Source: Alphaproteobacteria bacterium
GTDB lineage: Bacteria; Pseudomonadota; Alphaproteobacteria; Rhodobacterales; Rhodobacteraceae
Length of the DNA stretch: 64,000 nucleotides
Direction of reading: 5' to 3'
Assembly (NCBI GenBank): GCA_030425145.1
Contig: JAUHVK010000002.1
Span: 1-64,000, forward strand
In this document: positions 33,852 through 42,252 of the stretch, in pieces
How the letters are laid out: every line of letters begins with the position of its first letter
How positions within the stretch are numbered: the stretch's first letter is position 1
Position numbers and translations under genes: made by a program
Notes under the pieces: generated by a model
Databases searched by the model: none
What the model saw: the letters and a program-made list of their open reading frames with translations, nothing else
Told to the model about the DNA's origin: nothing

Positions 33852-35021
33852 ATGCACCGCTTCCACCAATCCCCGACCGACCCCGGCTTCGTACAGAACC
33901 CCTACCCGTTCTATGACCGCCTCCGCGCGGCGGGTGATCTGGCGTGGTGGGACGAATACGACATGCCCTGCGCCGTCAGCCACCGTGCGGTGCACGCCAT
34001 TCTGCGCGACCGCCGCTTTGGCCGCGAAGTCCCACCCGAGATGGCCCCGCAGATCCCCGACCACCTCGCGCCGTTCTACGCGGTCGAGGCCCATTCGATG
34101 CTGGAGCTGGAACCCCCGCGTCACACCCGCCTGCGCGGCCTTGTGCTGCGTGCCTTCACATCCCGCCGGATCAAAGCACTGGCGCCTGAAATAACCGCGC
34201 TAACACATCAGAAAATAGACACTTTCCCAGAAGGAACTCCCTTCGACATCCTCACCACCTTCTGCCAGCCAATCCCGGTGATCATCATCGCCCGCCTCTT
34301 GGGCGTGCCCGACGACATGGCCCCGCAACTGCTGCGCTGGTCCAACGCCATGGTCGCGATGTATCAAGCCAGCCGCACCCGCGCGACTGAGGACGCAGCA
34401 GCCCAAGCCGCCGCCGAATTCTCCGACTTCCTGCGCAGCTATATCGACACCCGCCGGACCGATCCCCGCGATGACCTCATCACCCATTTGATTGCCGCCG
34501 AAGAGGAAGGTGAAAAGCTCTCCACAGACGAGTTGATCACCACCTGTATCCTGCTCCTCAATGCCGGGCACGAGGCGACCGTCCACACACTCGGCAACGG
34601 CATCAAGACATTGCTCGAGACCGGCACAAACCGGATCGACGACAAAGCGGTCGAGGAAATTCTCCGCTTCGACCCGCCGCTGCACATGTTCACCCGTTAC
34701 GCCTATGAAGAGGTCACCCTCTACGGCCACACCTTCCGGCGCGGCGATCAGGTGGCGCTGCTTCTCGCCTCCGCCAACCGCGACCCGGATCAATGGCCAG
34801 ACGCCCAACTCTTTGACCCAACCCGCCCCGTGACGCAGAACACCAGCTTCGGCGGCGGGCTGCATTTCTGCGTCGGCGCGCCGCTGGCCCGGCTGGAGCT
34901 GCAAACCGCCCTGCCAATCCTATGGGAGCGTTGCCCCAAGCTGCGCATCGCGGAACCGCCCGTCTACGCCAACACCTACCATTTCCACGGGTTGGAACGT
35001 CTGATGGTACAGACCTCCTGA
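33852..35021 (+). CDS. Cytochrome P450
   Basis: 389 residues, a soluble bacterial class. Motifs are the I-helix NAGHEATVHTLGN (about 237), ExxR in EEILRFDPP (about 265) and the heme loop FGGGLHFCVGAPLARLE (about 334-350) with the axial cysteine. It inserts one oxygen atom from O2 into a substrate using electrons from a ferredoxin/reductase pair. A ferredoxin-NADP reductase gene lies 4.8 kb downstream but belongs to another unit. The ribosome site is weak; proximity to tpiA suggests a shared transcript. Confidence 0.93.
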   Translation: MHRFHQSPTDPGFVQNPYPFYDRLRAAGDLAWWDEYDMPCAVSHRAVHAILRDRRFGREVPPEMAPQIPDHLAPFYAVEAHSMLELEPPRHTRLRGLVLRAFTSRRIKALAPEITALTHQKIDTFPEGTPFDILTTFCQPIPVIIIARLLGVPDDMAPQLLRWSNAMVAMYQASRTRATEDAAAQAAAEFSDFLRSYIDTRRTDPRDDLITHLIAAEEEGEKLSTDELITTCILLLNAGHEATVHTLGNGIKTLLETGTNRIDDKAVEEILRFDPPLHMFTRYAYEEVTLYGHTFRRGDQVALLLASANRDPDQWPDAQLFDPTRPVTQNTSFGGGLHFCVGAPLARLELQTALPILWERCPKLRIAEPPVYANTYHFHGLERLMVQTS

Positions 35022-35063
35022 CGCGCACCTAGCCGACACCAGAGCGACTGCATATTTATGAAA

Positions 35064-35103
35064 AGAAGAAGCAGGGGACGGCGCACCACCCCCTGCTTCT
35101 TCT
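35064..35103. terminator. Bidirectional terminator between P450 and Lrp genes
   Basis: A perfect 14-base stem, AGAAGAAGCAGGGG with CCCCTGCTTCTTCT, around a 12-base loop, placed between convergent genes. T-rich sequence follows on the plus strand. Confidence 0.75.
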
Positions 35104-35119
35104 CTTTGAAAATACGCAA
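35096..35119 (+). repeat. Dispersed 24-base motif, copy A
   Basis: CTTCTTCTCTTTGAAAATACGCAA (22 of its 24 bases agree with the copy at 54191; landmark words CTTCTTCTCTTT and AAATACGCAA). It follows, and partly overlaps, the terminator stem. Reverse-oriented relatives lie at 47597-47616 and 51117-51136. Confidence 0.6.
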
Positions 35120-35160
35120 TAAAAACGCCCAAGCGCGCGCGAAGCCCGACAGACGCGCCC

Positions 35161-35616
35161 TTACAGCGGCAGCGCCGTGGTCGACTTGATCTCTTCCATC
35201 GACAGAAGCGCCGTCACGTTGTGCACTTTCACCTCAGCGATCAGCGCCTGGTAGAACGCATCATAGGCCCGCGCGTTTTTCACACGCACTTTGAGGATGT
35301 AGTCGATATCCCCCGCCAGCCGGTGCGCCTCCTGCACCTCCGGCCGGTCCTGCAACGCTTTGAGGAACGCGCGTTGCCAGGTCGCGTCATGCTCGCTGGT
35401 GCGGATCAGGACAAAGAAACACGCCTCGAACCCGAGCGCATCGGCATCGAGCTGCACCACCTGCGCGCCGATGATCCCGGCCTCCTTCATCTTGCGAATC
35501 CGGTTCCACACGGGCGTCTTCGATGACCCCACCTTGCGGGCGATATCGTCCAGCGACTGCGCCGCATCGGCCTGCAACTCGACAAGAATTTTCCGGTCCG
35601 TGTCGTCAATTTTCAT
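35161..35616 (-). CDS. Lrp/AsnC-family transcriptional regulator
   Basis: 151 residues from ATG 35616. The N-terminal HTH (SLDDIARKVGSSKTPVWNRI, about 20-40) is joined to a RAM/ligand domain (about 65-150: GFEACFFVLIRT, DIDYILKVRV). It is divergent from the cobA-cysI-cysH operon with a 150-base AT-rich gap holding TTCC/GGAA half-sites. In Alphaproteobacteria a regulator in this position is generally taken to control sulfate or sulfite assimilation (CuyR/CysB-like role). Ligand unknown. Confidence 0.88.
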   Translation of the reverse strand: MKIDDTDRKILVELQADAAQSLDDIARKVGSSKTPVWNRIRKMKEAGIIGAQVVQLDADALGFEACFFVLIRTSEHDATWQRAFLKALQDRPEVQEAHRLAGDIDYILKVRVKNARAYDAFYQALIAEVKVHNVTALLSMEEIKSTTALPL

Positions 35617-35766
35617 CGCTGTTCTGCTTTCTGCCTGTTTCGAGGATCACATGTCCTTCTCCGCCCGCTTCTTAGAACACATTTCCTTATTTCCGCAAGG
35701 TACTGGAAGAATACCGGAACAATATTCTATTTTAGAGACCAGAAACGCGGTGAAGAGGACAGCCCG

Positions 35767-36543
35767 ATGCCACGCGACCAGCACATGACCACGTACCTGC
35801 CCGTCGCTTTTGTCGGCGCGGGCCCCGGCGACCCCGATCTGCTGACAGTCAAAGCCCTTTGTGCGCTGCAGGAAGCCGACGTGGTGATCCACGACCGTCT
35901 GGTCAGCGCCGAGATTCTCACTCTTGTCGGCCCGCAGACTCGTCTGCGCAATGCGGGCAAGGAAGGGTTCGGCCCGTCGGTCACCCAAGCCGACATCAAT
36001 GCGATGATCGTTGAGGAAGCATTGACCGGCGCGCGTGTCGTACGTCTCAAGTCCGGCGACCCCACCGTCTTTGGCCGTCTGGACGAAGAGCTGGACGCCA
36101 TCACCGAGGCAGGTCTCGACTTCACCATCGTGCCGGGGCTTACCTCAGCTTCCGCCGCTGTGGCTGCGCTCGGCCAATCGCTCACCAAGCGCGGGCGCAA
36201 CACCGCGGTGCGTCTGATCACCGGGCACGACATGCAAGGCTATGCCGATCACGACTGGCGCGCGCTGGCACGCGATGGCGAGGTCGCCGCGATCTACATG
36301 GCCAAGAAAGCAGCGCGCTTCATTCAGGGCCGCTTGCTGATGCACGGCGCAACCCCGTCCACGCCCGTCACCATCGTCGAAAACGCCTCGCGCCCCGAAC
36401 AGCGCATCGTCAGCGCAACGCTGGCCATCCTTCCCGCGATTCTGGCGGAGTCCGGTATCACCGGTCCCGCTTTGCTTATGTACGGGCTTGAACCGCGTGA
36501 TGCGGTCACAAACGCCCTGCCCCACGTTCAGGAGATGATCTGA
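35767..36543 (+). CDS. cobA: Uroporphyrinogen-III C-methyltransferase (SUMT)
   Basis: 258 residues from ATG 35767, with AGAGGA before it. It carries the SAM-binding GAGPGDPDLLTVKA (about 18-31), the RLKSGDP motif (about 94-100) and VPGLTSASAAVA near 123-134. It makes precorrin-2/dihydrosirohydrochlorin. With the sulfite reductase gene next door, its product here most likely serves siroheme. The oxidase/ferrochelatase domain of CysG is absent. The stop overlaps the next start (TGATG). Confidence 0.93.
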   Translation: MPRDQHMTTYLPVAFVGAGPGDPDLLTVKALCALQEADVVIHDRLVSAEILTLVGPQTRLRNAGKEGFGPSVTQADINAMIVEEALTGARVVRLKSGDPTVFGRLDEELDAITEAGLDFTIVPGLTSASAAVAALGQSLTKRGRNTAVRLITGHDMQGYADHDWRALARDGEVAAIYMAKKAARFIQGRLLMHGATPSTPVTIVENASRPEQRIVSATLAILPAILAESGITGPALLMYGLEPRDAVTNALPHVQEMI

Positions 36544-36845
36544 TGCCTGCGAAATTCACCCCCAAGGTCGTCACCGCCAATGCCTTGCTTGAAGGCGACG
36601 TGGTCTACCTGACCGCCGCCGACACATGGTCGCGGCACCTGACCGAGGCCGACGTTCTGACAGACGAGGCCGATGCGCAAATCCGCCTGATCGATGCAAG
36701 CGCGCGTGTGAATGAGGTGGTCGGCGTCTATCTGGCCGATGTCGCATCGGGACAGGATGGCCCCAAGCCAACCCATTTCCGCGAGGCGTTCCGCATGCGC
36801 GGTCCCTCCAACTACCTCCACGGCAAACAGTCCGAGGCTTACTGA
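36543..36845 (+). CDS. DUF2849 protein of the sulfite-reduction operon
   Basis: 100 residues. The single DUF2849 domain (KVVTANALLEGDVVYLTAADTW, landmark EGDVVYLT; later VGVYLADV) is found almost only beside siroheme sulfite reductase genes in Alphaproteobacteria. Starts and stops overlap on both sides, so it is made together with CobA and CysI. The role is unknown; help in siroheme insertion or electron delivery is a reasonable guess. Confidence 0.9.
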   Translation: MPAKFTPKVVTANALLEGDVVYLTAADTWSRHLTEADVLTDEADAQIRLIDASARVNEVVGVYLADVASGQDGPKPTHFREAFRMRGPSNYLHGKQSEAY

Positions 36846-38518
36846 TGTACCGCTATTCCGATTTCGACGCCGCCTTTGTGGCCGAGCGTAACGCCCAATT
36901 CCGCGCGCAGGTGGAACGCCGTGTCGACGGCAGCCTGACCGAAGACGAATTCAAGCCGCTGCGCCTGATGAACGGACTTTACCTGCAACTGCACGCCTAC
37001 ATGCTGCGCGTGGCGATCCCCTATGGCACGCTGAACAGCGCCCAGATGCGGCAGCTCGCCTATATCGCCGAGCGTTGGGACAAGGGCTATGGCCACTTCA
37101 CCACGCGCCAGAACATCCAGTTCAACTGGCCCACGCTGCGTGACGTGCCGGATATGCTCGACGCTCTGGCCGAGGTGCAGATGCATGCGATCCAGACCTC
37201 AGGCAACACGATCCGCAACGTAACCGCCGACCATTTCGCAGGCGCTGCGGCGGACGAGATTGCAGACCCGCGCCCGGTGGCTGAACTGATCCGCCAGTGG
37301 TCCACCGACCACCCGGAATTCCAGTTCCTGCCGCGTAAATTCAAGATCGCCGTCACCGGCTCTCCCAATGATCGCGCCGTGACCAAGGCCCACGACATCG
37401 GTCTGCGTATGGTGCGCAACGATGTGGGCGAACCGGGCTTCGAAGTGATCGTCGGTGGGGGCCTTGGCCGCACCCCGATGATCGGCAAGGTCGTGCGCGA
37501 CTTCCTGCCCGAGGCGGACCTGCTGCCCTATCTCGAAGCGGTGGTCAGCGTCTGGAACCTGCTGGGCCGTCGCGACAACAAGTACAAGAGCCGCATTAAG
37601 ATCACCGTGCATGAACACGGGCTGGACGACATCCGCGCGCGGGTGGAAGAACGGTTTGCGCTCCTGCGCGCCGCCTTCACTGGTGTGGATCAGCAGCTTT
37701 TTGCGCAGATTAAATCCGACTTTGAGCCGCCCGCGTTCAAGGATCGTGATGTGGCGCCTTTCGATCAGGCCTATGCAAATGATCCCGTGTTCCGCTCCTG
37801 GGCCGATACCAATCTCAGCGCCCACCGCGCACCGGGCCATGCGATTGCTCAGATCAGCCTCAAGGCACATGGCGCGACGCCGGGTGACGCCACCGCCGAC
37901 CAGATGCGCGTGATGGCAGACCTGGCGGAACGCTATGGCTATGACGAATTGCGCATCAGCCACGAGCAGAACGTCGTGCTGCCGCATGTGCACAAGGCCG
38001 ACCTGCCAGCGATCCACGCGGCCCTCAAGGCCGCTGGCCTCGCCACCGCCAATATCGGCAAGATCAGCGATATCATCGCCTGCCCCGGTATGGATTACTG
38101 CGCGCTCGCCACAGCCCGCTCGATCCCGATCGCGCAGGAAATCGCCACACGGTTCGATCAACTCAAGCTCGAACACGAGGTGGGCGACCTGAAGATCAAG
38201 ATTTCGGGCTGCATCAACGCCTGCGGCCACCACCATGTCGGCCATATCGGCATCCTCGGCCTCGACCGCGCGGGCGTAGAGAACTATCAGATCACGCTCG
38301 GCGGCGATCACACGGAAACTGCGGCCATCGGTCAGCGCACCGGCCCCGGCTTTTCGGCTGACGAGATCGTGCCTGCCATCGAACGGATCGTGGACACGTA
38401 CCTGTCGGAGCGTGACAGCGCCGACGAGGCGTTTATCGACACATTCCGCCGCGTTGGCATGACACCGTTCAAGACCGCGCTCTATGGCGAAAGCGACAAA
38501 AAGCAAAAGGCCGCCTGA
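36845..38518 (+). CDS. cysI: Sulfite reductase, siroheme/4Fe-4S subunit
   Basis: 557 residues. Two nitrite/sulfite reductase repeats with ferredoxin-like halves (QLHAYMLRVAIPYGTL near 45, landmark RVAIPYG; RWDKGYGHFTTRQNIQ near 82). The cofactor cysteines are in CPGMDYCALA (about 417-426) and SGCINACGHHHVG (about 455-467). It reduces sulfite to sulfide with six electrons. No CysJ flavoprotein is encoded, so ferredoxin and the downstream reductase probably supply electrons. It overlaps both neighbours by one base. Confidence 0.95.
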   Translation: MYRYSDFDAAFVAERNAQFRAQVERRVDGSLTEDEFKPLRLMNGLYLQLHAYMLRVAIPYGTLNSAQMRQLAYIAERWDKGYGHFTTRQNIQFNWPTLRDVPDMLDALAEVQMHAIQTSGNTIRNVTADHFAGAAADEIADPRPVAELIRQWSTDHPEFQFLPRKFKIAVTGSPNDRAVTKAHDIGLRMVRNDVGEPGFEVIVGGGLGRTPMIGKVVRDFLPEADLLPYLEAVVSVWNLLGRRDNKYKSRIKITVHEHGLDDIRARVEERFALLRAAFTGVDQQLFAQIKSDFEPPAFKDRDVAPFDQAYANDPVFRSWADTNLSAHRAPGHAIAQISLKAHGATPGDATADQMRVMADLAERYGYDELRISHEQNVVLPHVHKADLPAIHAALKAAGLATANIGKISDIIACPGMDYCALATARSIPIAQEIATRFDQLKLEHEVGDLKIKISGCINACGHHHVGHIGILGLDRAGVENYQITLGGDHTETAAIGQRTGPGFSADEIVPAIERIVDTYLSERDSADEAFIDTFRRVGMTPFKTALYGESDKKQKAA

Positions 38519-39288
38519 TGCTGGACCTGTCACATTCCGACCGCGCCACTGGCGCGGTCCCGCTGGACGAAAGGATGGCGGCGCAGGATCGCGTCGCCGA
38601 TCTCAACGCGCGCTACCGCCATTTCGGCACGTCCTACCTGCTCGAAGCCGTGCTGACGCGCGGCATCTTCGACCGGATTGCGATGGTGTCAAGCTTTGGC
38701 GCGGATTCGGCGGTGCTTCTGCACCTGATCGCCCAGATCGACCGCGACCTGCCGGTACTCTTCATCGACACGGCGCTGCTCTTTGAGGAAACACTGACAT
38801 ACCAACAGGACCTCGCTGACCATCTGGGTCTGACCAATGTGCAGGTGATCCGCGCGTCCAAACGTACGGTTGAGGCCGTCGATCCGTACGGCGCGCTGCG
38901 TTTCAGCAATCCAGACGCCTGCTGCGACCTGCGCAAGACCCAGCCGCTCAATGACGCGCTTAAAGGCCATGACGCCTGGATCACCGGGCGCAAACGGCAT
39001 CAGGCACAGACCCGTCAGGGATTGCGCTATTTCGACCTCGACGAAGGCTCGGCCCGGATCAAGATCAACCCGCTGATCGACTGGAAACCGGCGCGGATCC
39101 GGGCACATCTCGACATACACAACCTGCCCCGCCACCCGTTGGTGGCCAAGGGCTACCCGTCCATCGGCTGCGCCCCCTGCACCACCCGCGTGTCAAAGGG
39201 CGAAGATCCCCGAGCAGGCCGTTGGCGCAACAGTGAAAAAACCGAATGCGGCCTGCACCGGCCCGCCCCGAAAGGAGCCACAAAATGA
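38518..39288 (+). CDS. cysH: Adenylyl-sulfate (APS) reductase
   Basis: 256 residues. PAPS/APS reductase fold: SSFGADSAVLLHL (about 58-70, P-loop-like) and FIDTALLFEET. The cysteines DACCDLRKTQP (about 123-133) and IGCAPCTTRV (about 215-224) form the CC...CxxC set that binds a 4Fe-4S cluster, and the C-terminal ECGLH carries the catalytic cysteine. The CC...CxxC set marks the plant/bacterial APS-type enzyme, not the PAPS type. It makes sulfite for CysI. The stop overlaps the DUF934 start (ATGA). Confidence 0.94.
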   Translation: MLDLSHSDRATGAVPLDERMAAQDRVADLNARYRHFGTSYLLEAVLTRGIFDRIAMVSSFGADSAVLLHLIAQIDRDLPVLFIDTALLFEETLTYQQDLADHLGLTNVQVIRASKRTVEAVDPYGALRFSNPDACCDLRKTQPLNDALKGHDAWITGRKRHQAQTRQGLRYFDLDEGSARIKINPLIDWKPARIRAHLDIHNLPRHPLVAKGYPSIGCAPCTTRVSKGEDPRAGRWRNSEKTECGLHRPAPKGATK

Positions 39289-39680
39289 CCGTACTCATCG
39301 ACGACACCGGCTTTCTGACCGACGACCCGACGCGCTGGATTGACCCCGAGGCGCGCATTGACCTGCCCTCCGACACCGATCCCGCGCGGCTCAAATGCCT
39401 GCTGATCGGCAAGGAACTGGTCCGCATCGACTTTCCCAGCTTTTCGGACGGGCGCGGCTTTACCCTCGCACGGCTGATCCGCCAGCAGGGCTACAAGGGC
39501 TGGCTGCGCGCAGAAGGTCATGTGATCGCAGATCAATACGCAATGGCTCGCCGTTCGGGGTTTGACGACGTGGAAATCAGTGACGACCTCGCCGCACGAC
39601 AGCCCGAAGAGCAATGGCTTGCCCGCGCCGATTGGCGTGCGCATGACTACCAGTCGCGTCTCCGTGGCCTCGCCGCCTGA
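39285..39680 (+). CDS. DUF934 protein of the sulfate-assimilation operon
   Basis: 131 residues from ATG 39285. The DUF934 core is visible in PSFSDGRGFTLARLIRQQGYKG (landmarks FSDGRGFT and RLIR) and RSGFDDVEI (about 90). It is regularly encoded with cysH and cysI in Proteobacteria, and sometimes called an oxidoreductase without proof. It is the last gene of the operon, followed by a hairpin at 39703-39733. Confidence 0.9.
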   Translation: MTVLIDDTGFLTDDPTRWIDPEARIDLPSDTDPARLKCLLIGKELVRIDFPSFSDGRGFTLARLIRQQGYKGWLRAEGHVIADQYAMARRSGFDDVEISDDLAARQPEEQWLARADWRAHDYQSRLRGLAA

Positions 39681-39702
39681 CCAAAACTGCGACCGCACGA
39701 CC

Positions 39703-39735
39703 ACCCGCCCTGTCCGCGTGACCATGGGCGGGTTT
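39703..39735 (+). terminator. Terminator of the sulfate-assimilation operon
   Basis: ACCCGCCC (39703-39710) pairs with GGGCGGGT (39726-39733), with a 15-base loop and a short T run. The loop is long, so strength is uncertain, but the position, 22 bases after the last stop, is right. Confidence 0.5.
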
Positions 39736-39738
39736 CGT

Positions 39739-39752
39739 CTGATGTAAATCAA
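39739..39752. promoter_or_regulatory. FnrL/FNR-type site upstream of fpr
   Basis: CTGAT, GTAA, ATCAA differs from the FNR consensus TTGAT-N4-ATCAA at one base. It lies 46 bases before the fpr start codon, compatible with activation or repression at low oxygen by the FnrL protein typical of this family. Confidence 0.55.
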
Positions 39753-39767
39753 AGATAGATGTAAGGG

Positions 39768-39787
39768 ACCGGTTTACAGGAACCGGT
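39768..39787. promoter_or_regulatory. Inverted repeat just upstream of fpr
   Basis: ACCGGTT, six-base spacer, AACCGGT: a perfect 7-base inverted repeat ending 10 bases before ATG 39798. It could be an operator or an mRNA hairpin near the ribosome site. The binder is unknown. Confidence 0.45.
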
Positions 39788-39797
39788 AAGCTAAACC

Positions 39798-40655
39798 ATG
39801 ACAGAGTTGACACCCGTGACCGAAGCCACAGCCACCAAGGCGCCCGCCAAGACCCTTGCCGTACCCGACGCGCAGACCGTGACCGCGGTCAAGCACTGGA
39901 CAGACCGCCTGTTCTCGTTCCGCGTCACCCGGCCTGCGTCGCTGCGGTTCCGTTCGGGTGAATTCGTGATGATCGGCCTGATGCAGACGGATGAAAAGAC
40001 CGGGCGTGAAAAGCCGCTCCTGCGTGCCTACTCCATCGCCTCACCCGCCTGGGACGAGGAACTCGAATTCTATTCGATCAAGGTTCAGGACGGCCCGCTG
40101 ACCAGCCGCCTCCAGCACATCCAGCCAGGTGACCAGATCATCCTGCGTCCGAAACCCGTCGGCACATTGGTGCATGACGCGCTGCTGCCCGGCAAGCGGC
40201 TTTGGCTCTTTGCCACCGGCACCGGAATCGCGCCCTTCGCTTCGCTCCTGCGCGAGCCGCAGACCTACGAAGATTACGACGAGGTGATCCTCACCCACAC
40301 CTGCCGCGAGGTGGGCGAACTGCAATACGGCAAAGAACTGATCGACGACATCCGCTCAGACGAACTTCTGGCCGAACTGATCGGTGAAGGCTTTGCCGAC
40401 AAGCTGCGGTATTACCCGACCACCACCCGCGAAGAGAGCCCGAAAATGGGCCGCATCACGGACCTGATGCGCTCGGGCGAATGTTTTGAGGATTTGGGCG
40501 TTCCGGTCATCAGCCCGGAAACCGACCGCGCGATGGTCTGCGGCAACCTCGCCTTCAACCTCGAGATCAAGGATATGCTAGAAGGTTACGGGCTTGAGGA
40601 AGGCGCCAATTCCGACCCGAAAACCTATGTGGTGGAAAAAGCGTTTCTTGACTGA
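39798..40655 (+). CDS. fpr: Ferredoxin-NADP(+) reductase
   Basis: 285 residues. The FAD domain has FRSGEFVMIGL (about 52-62) and LLRAYSIASPAWDEELEFYS (landmark RAYSIASP, about 75-82). The NADP domain has LFATGTGIAPFASLLR (about 137-152) and THTCREVGEL. A C-terminal KAFLD is close to the bacterial Fpr ending. It passes electrons between NADPH and ferredoxin or flavodoxin, and here probably feeds CysI and redox defence. It has its own promoter region with an FnrL-like site and an inverted repeat. Confidence 0.94.
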   Translation: MTELTPVTEATATKAPAKTLAVPDAQTVTAVKHWTDRLFSFRVTRPASLRFRSGEFVMIGLMQTDEKTGREKPLLRAYSIASPAWDEELEFYSIKVQDGPLTSRLQHIQPGDQIILRPKPVGTLVHDALLPGKRLWLFATGTGIAPFASLLREPQTYEDYDEVILTHTCREVGELQYGKELIDDIRSDELLAELIGEGFADKLRYYPTTTREESPKMGRITDLMRSGECFEDLGVPVISPETDRAMVCGNLAFNLEIKDMLEGYGLEEGANSDPKTYVVEKAFLD

Positions 40656-40692
40656 TATACCGCGTGAAGATCACGCTGTAAGACACTGATAA

Positions 40693-40725
40693 AAAAGCCG
40701 CGTGAGACATTCTCACGCGGCTTTT
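40693..40725. terminator. Bidirectional terminator fpr / 41-kb gene
   Basis: A perfect 15-base stem (AAAAGCCGCGTGAGA with its complement) around the loop CAT, with A and T runs at the foot. It sits between convergent genes. Confidence 0.85.
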
Positions 40726-40744
40726 CTTTTGCTGAGAGCACCCG

Positions 40745-41446
40745 TCAGACGCCCAGTTGTTCGCGCAATGCCTCCAGCACGCCGCGCAATTGCTCCGGGT
40801 TGTCGCGCGCTTGTTCCAGCGCCACCTTGGTCGAGGACTTGATCAGCAGCGACATATCGGACTGGTCGATATATTCGATCACCGCATCGTAATCGAACCC
40901 TTCCAGTGTCAGCAGATCCGACAAGTCAGTCGAAGCCGTTGCCTCATCCGTTGTCTGATCGACCGCGACATCAGCCTCACCAGCCTCGCTGGCATCAAGC
41001 TCGGATACGCCCTCACCCGTCAGTTCCGCCGGAGTTTCAGTTTGCCCAGTGGCCGTATCAACCGCCGTTTCCAATGAATTGGCGGCATCCGTTATCGCAT
41101 CGCCAATGGACGCGGCCGCATCGTTCAGCGCATCATTTGCCTGCTCGGCAAGGTCATTGGCTGTCTGAGTCGCCGTATCGATGGCGTCTTGGGCGGCCTC
41201 TGCGGCTTCTTCCGTCGCCGTATCAACTGCCTCGGCCGCTTCAGAAGCAGTGTCTTCCGCCGCCTCGACGTTGTCCTCGATGGTCTCTTCTACCGTTTGC
41301 TCCGCGACATTTTCGGCCGGAACCGCAGGCTCCGGAGTGGGCGCGGTCACTTCCTCAACAACCTGCGGCGCTGGCTCTGGTTGGGTGAACAGCCAGATGC
41401 CAGCCCCGGCAACTACGACAACCGCAAGAATGATCCAATTTCTCAT
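40745..41446 (-). CDS. Membrane-anchored Ala/Glu/Thr-rich protein, unknown
   Basis: 233 residues from ATG 41446. One N-terminal membrane segment (WIILAVVVVAGAGIWLF) anchors a long low-complexity region (about 25-170) built of Ala, Glu, Thr and Asp with repeated patterns such as EAAEA and DTAT, probably extended and acidic. A compact C-terminal domain (about 175-233, LLTLEGFDYDAVIEYIDQS and ALEQARDNPEQLRGVLEAL, landmarks GFDYDAV and NPEQLR) is the only folded part. It faces the periplasm. No family recognised with confidence. Confidence 0.75.
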   Translation of the reverse strand: MRNWIILAVVVVAGAGIWLFTQPEPAPQVVEEVTAPTPEPAVPAENVAEQTVEETIEDNVEAAEDTASEAAEAVDTATEEAAEAAQDAIDTATQTANDLAEQANDALNDAAASIGDAITDAANSLETAVDTATGQTETPAELTGEGVSELDASEAGEADVAVDQTTDEATASTDLSDLLTLEGFDYDAVIEYIDQSDMSLLIKSSTKVALEQARDNPEQLRGVLEALREQLGV

Positions 41447-41649
41447 GAGTTTGATACCCTCGTATCCTGTATTTGCCGTGCCGCAAACTGTCGGCACGGG
41501 CCCATGCAGGGGCATGTGAGTTTCCCTTTGACAACATACAAGGGAACGCCATTGAGGTCGGCTCAGTTCCGCCGAAAACCTGCTTGAAACGCAACGACAT
41601 GACGTCTAGTTTGCAGCCCTGATTTGAACTGCACCAAAGGAGCGACACC

Positions 41650-42195
41650 ATAGCCCGCAGACCTCACAACGCGCCCCCCACGCGCGACACCGGCCCCCGC
41701 ATCAATGAACGCATCCGGGCACCCGAAATCCGCCTGATCGGTGCGGATGGCGAAAACATTGGCGTTGTTTCGCCCGAGCGCGGATTGCAGCTGGCCGAAG
41801 AGGCCGGACTCGATCTGGTCGAGATTTCGCCGAATGCCACGCCGCCGGTCGTCAAGATCATGGATTTCGGCAAGTTCAAGTACGAACAGCAGAAGCGTGA
41901 ATCCGAAGCGCGTAAGAAGCAGAAGATCATCGAGATCAAAGAGGTCAAGTTCCGTCCGAACACGGACACGAACGACTACGATGTGAAGATGCGTAACGTG
42001 TTCAAATTCCTCGACAATGGCGACAAGGTCAAAGTGACTCTGCGCTTCCGGGGTCGTGAGATGGCGCACCAGAACCTTGGTCGCGAGCTGCTGGAGCGGG
42101 TTGCCGAGGACATCAAGGAGCATGGCAAGGTCGAAAACATGCCCAAGATGGAAGGTCGTCAGATGGTGATGATGATTGGACCCTTGTCCAAGTAA
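41650..42195 (+). CDS. infC: Translation initiation factor IF-3
   Basis: 181 residues starting at ATA 41650, preceded by AAAGGAGC at the proper distance. A rare AUU/AUA start is the hallmark of infC and allows IF-3 to repress its own translation. The N-domain reads [17 protein letters not shown] (landmark RINERIR), the linker is rich in Lys/Glu, and the C-domain reads [14 protein letters not shown] (about 128-141). An internal ATG at 41785 would remove the N-domain and is not the true start. It binds the 30S subunit and checks the start codon. Confidence 0.95.
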   Translation: MARRPHNAPPTRDTGPRINERIRAPEIRLIGADGENIGVVSPERGLQLAEEAGLDLVEISPNATPPVVKIMDFGKFKYEQQKRESEARKKQKIIEIKEVKFRPNTDTNDYDVKMRNVFKFLDNGDKVKVTLRFRGREMAHQNLGRELLERVAEDIKEHGKVENMPKMEGRQMVMMIGPLSK

Positions 42196-42218
42196 ACGGG
42201 CGCCCTTTGCGGAAATAC

Positions 42219-42249
42219 GAAAGCGGCCTTTTCGGCCGCTTTCTTTTTT
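42219..42249 (+). terminator. Terminator of infC
   Basis: GAAAGCGGCC, loop TTTTC, GGCCGCTTTC, then six T residues. A classic rho-independent terminator 24 bases after the stop. Confidence 0.9.
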
Positions 42250-42252
42250 GCG

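Noticed and set aside
37199-38533. 444-codon open frame opposite cysI
   Set aside because: Antisense shadow of the sulfite reductase gene, whose cofactor motifs are intact on the plus strand.
41516-41649. Strong promoter or riboswitch in the infC leader
   Set aside because: TTGAAA and TAGTTT at a 17-base spacing can be found, but the match is modest and no structured leader was evident by eye.
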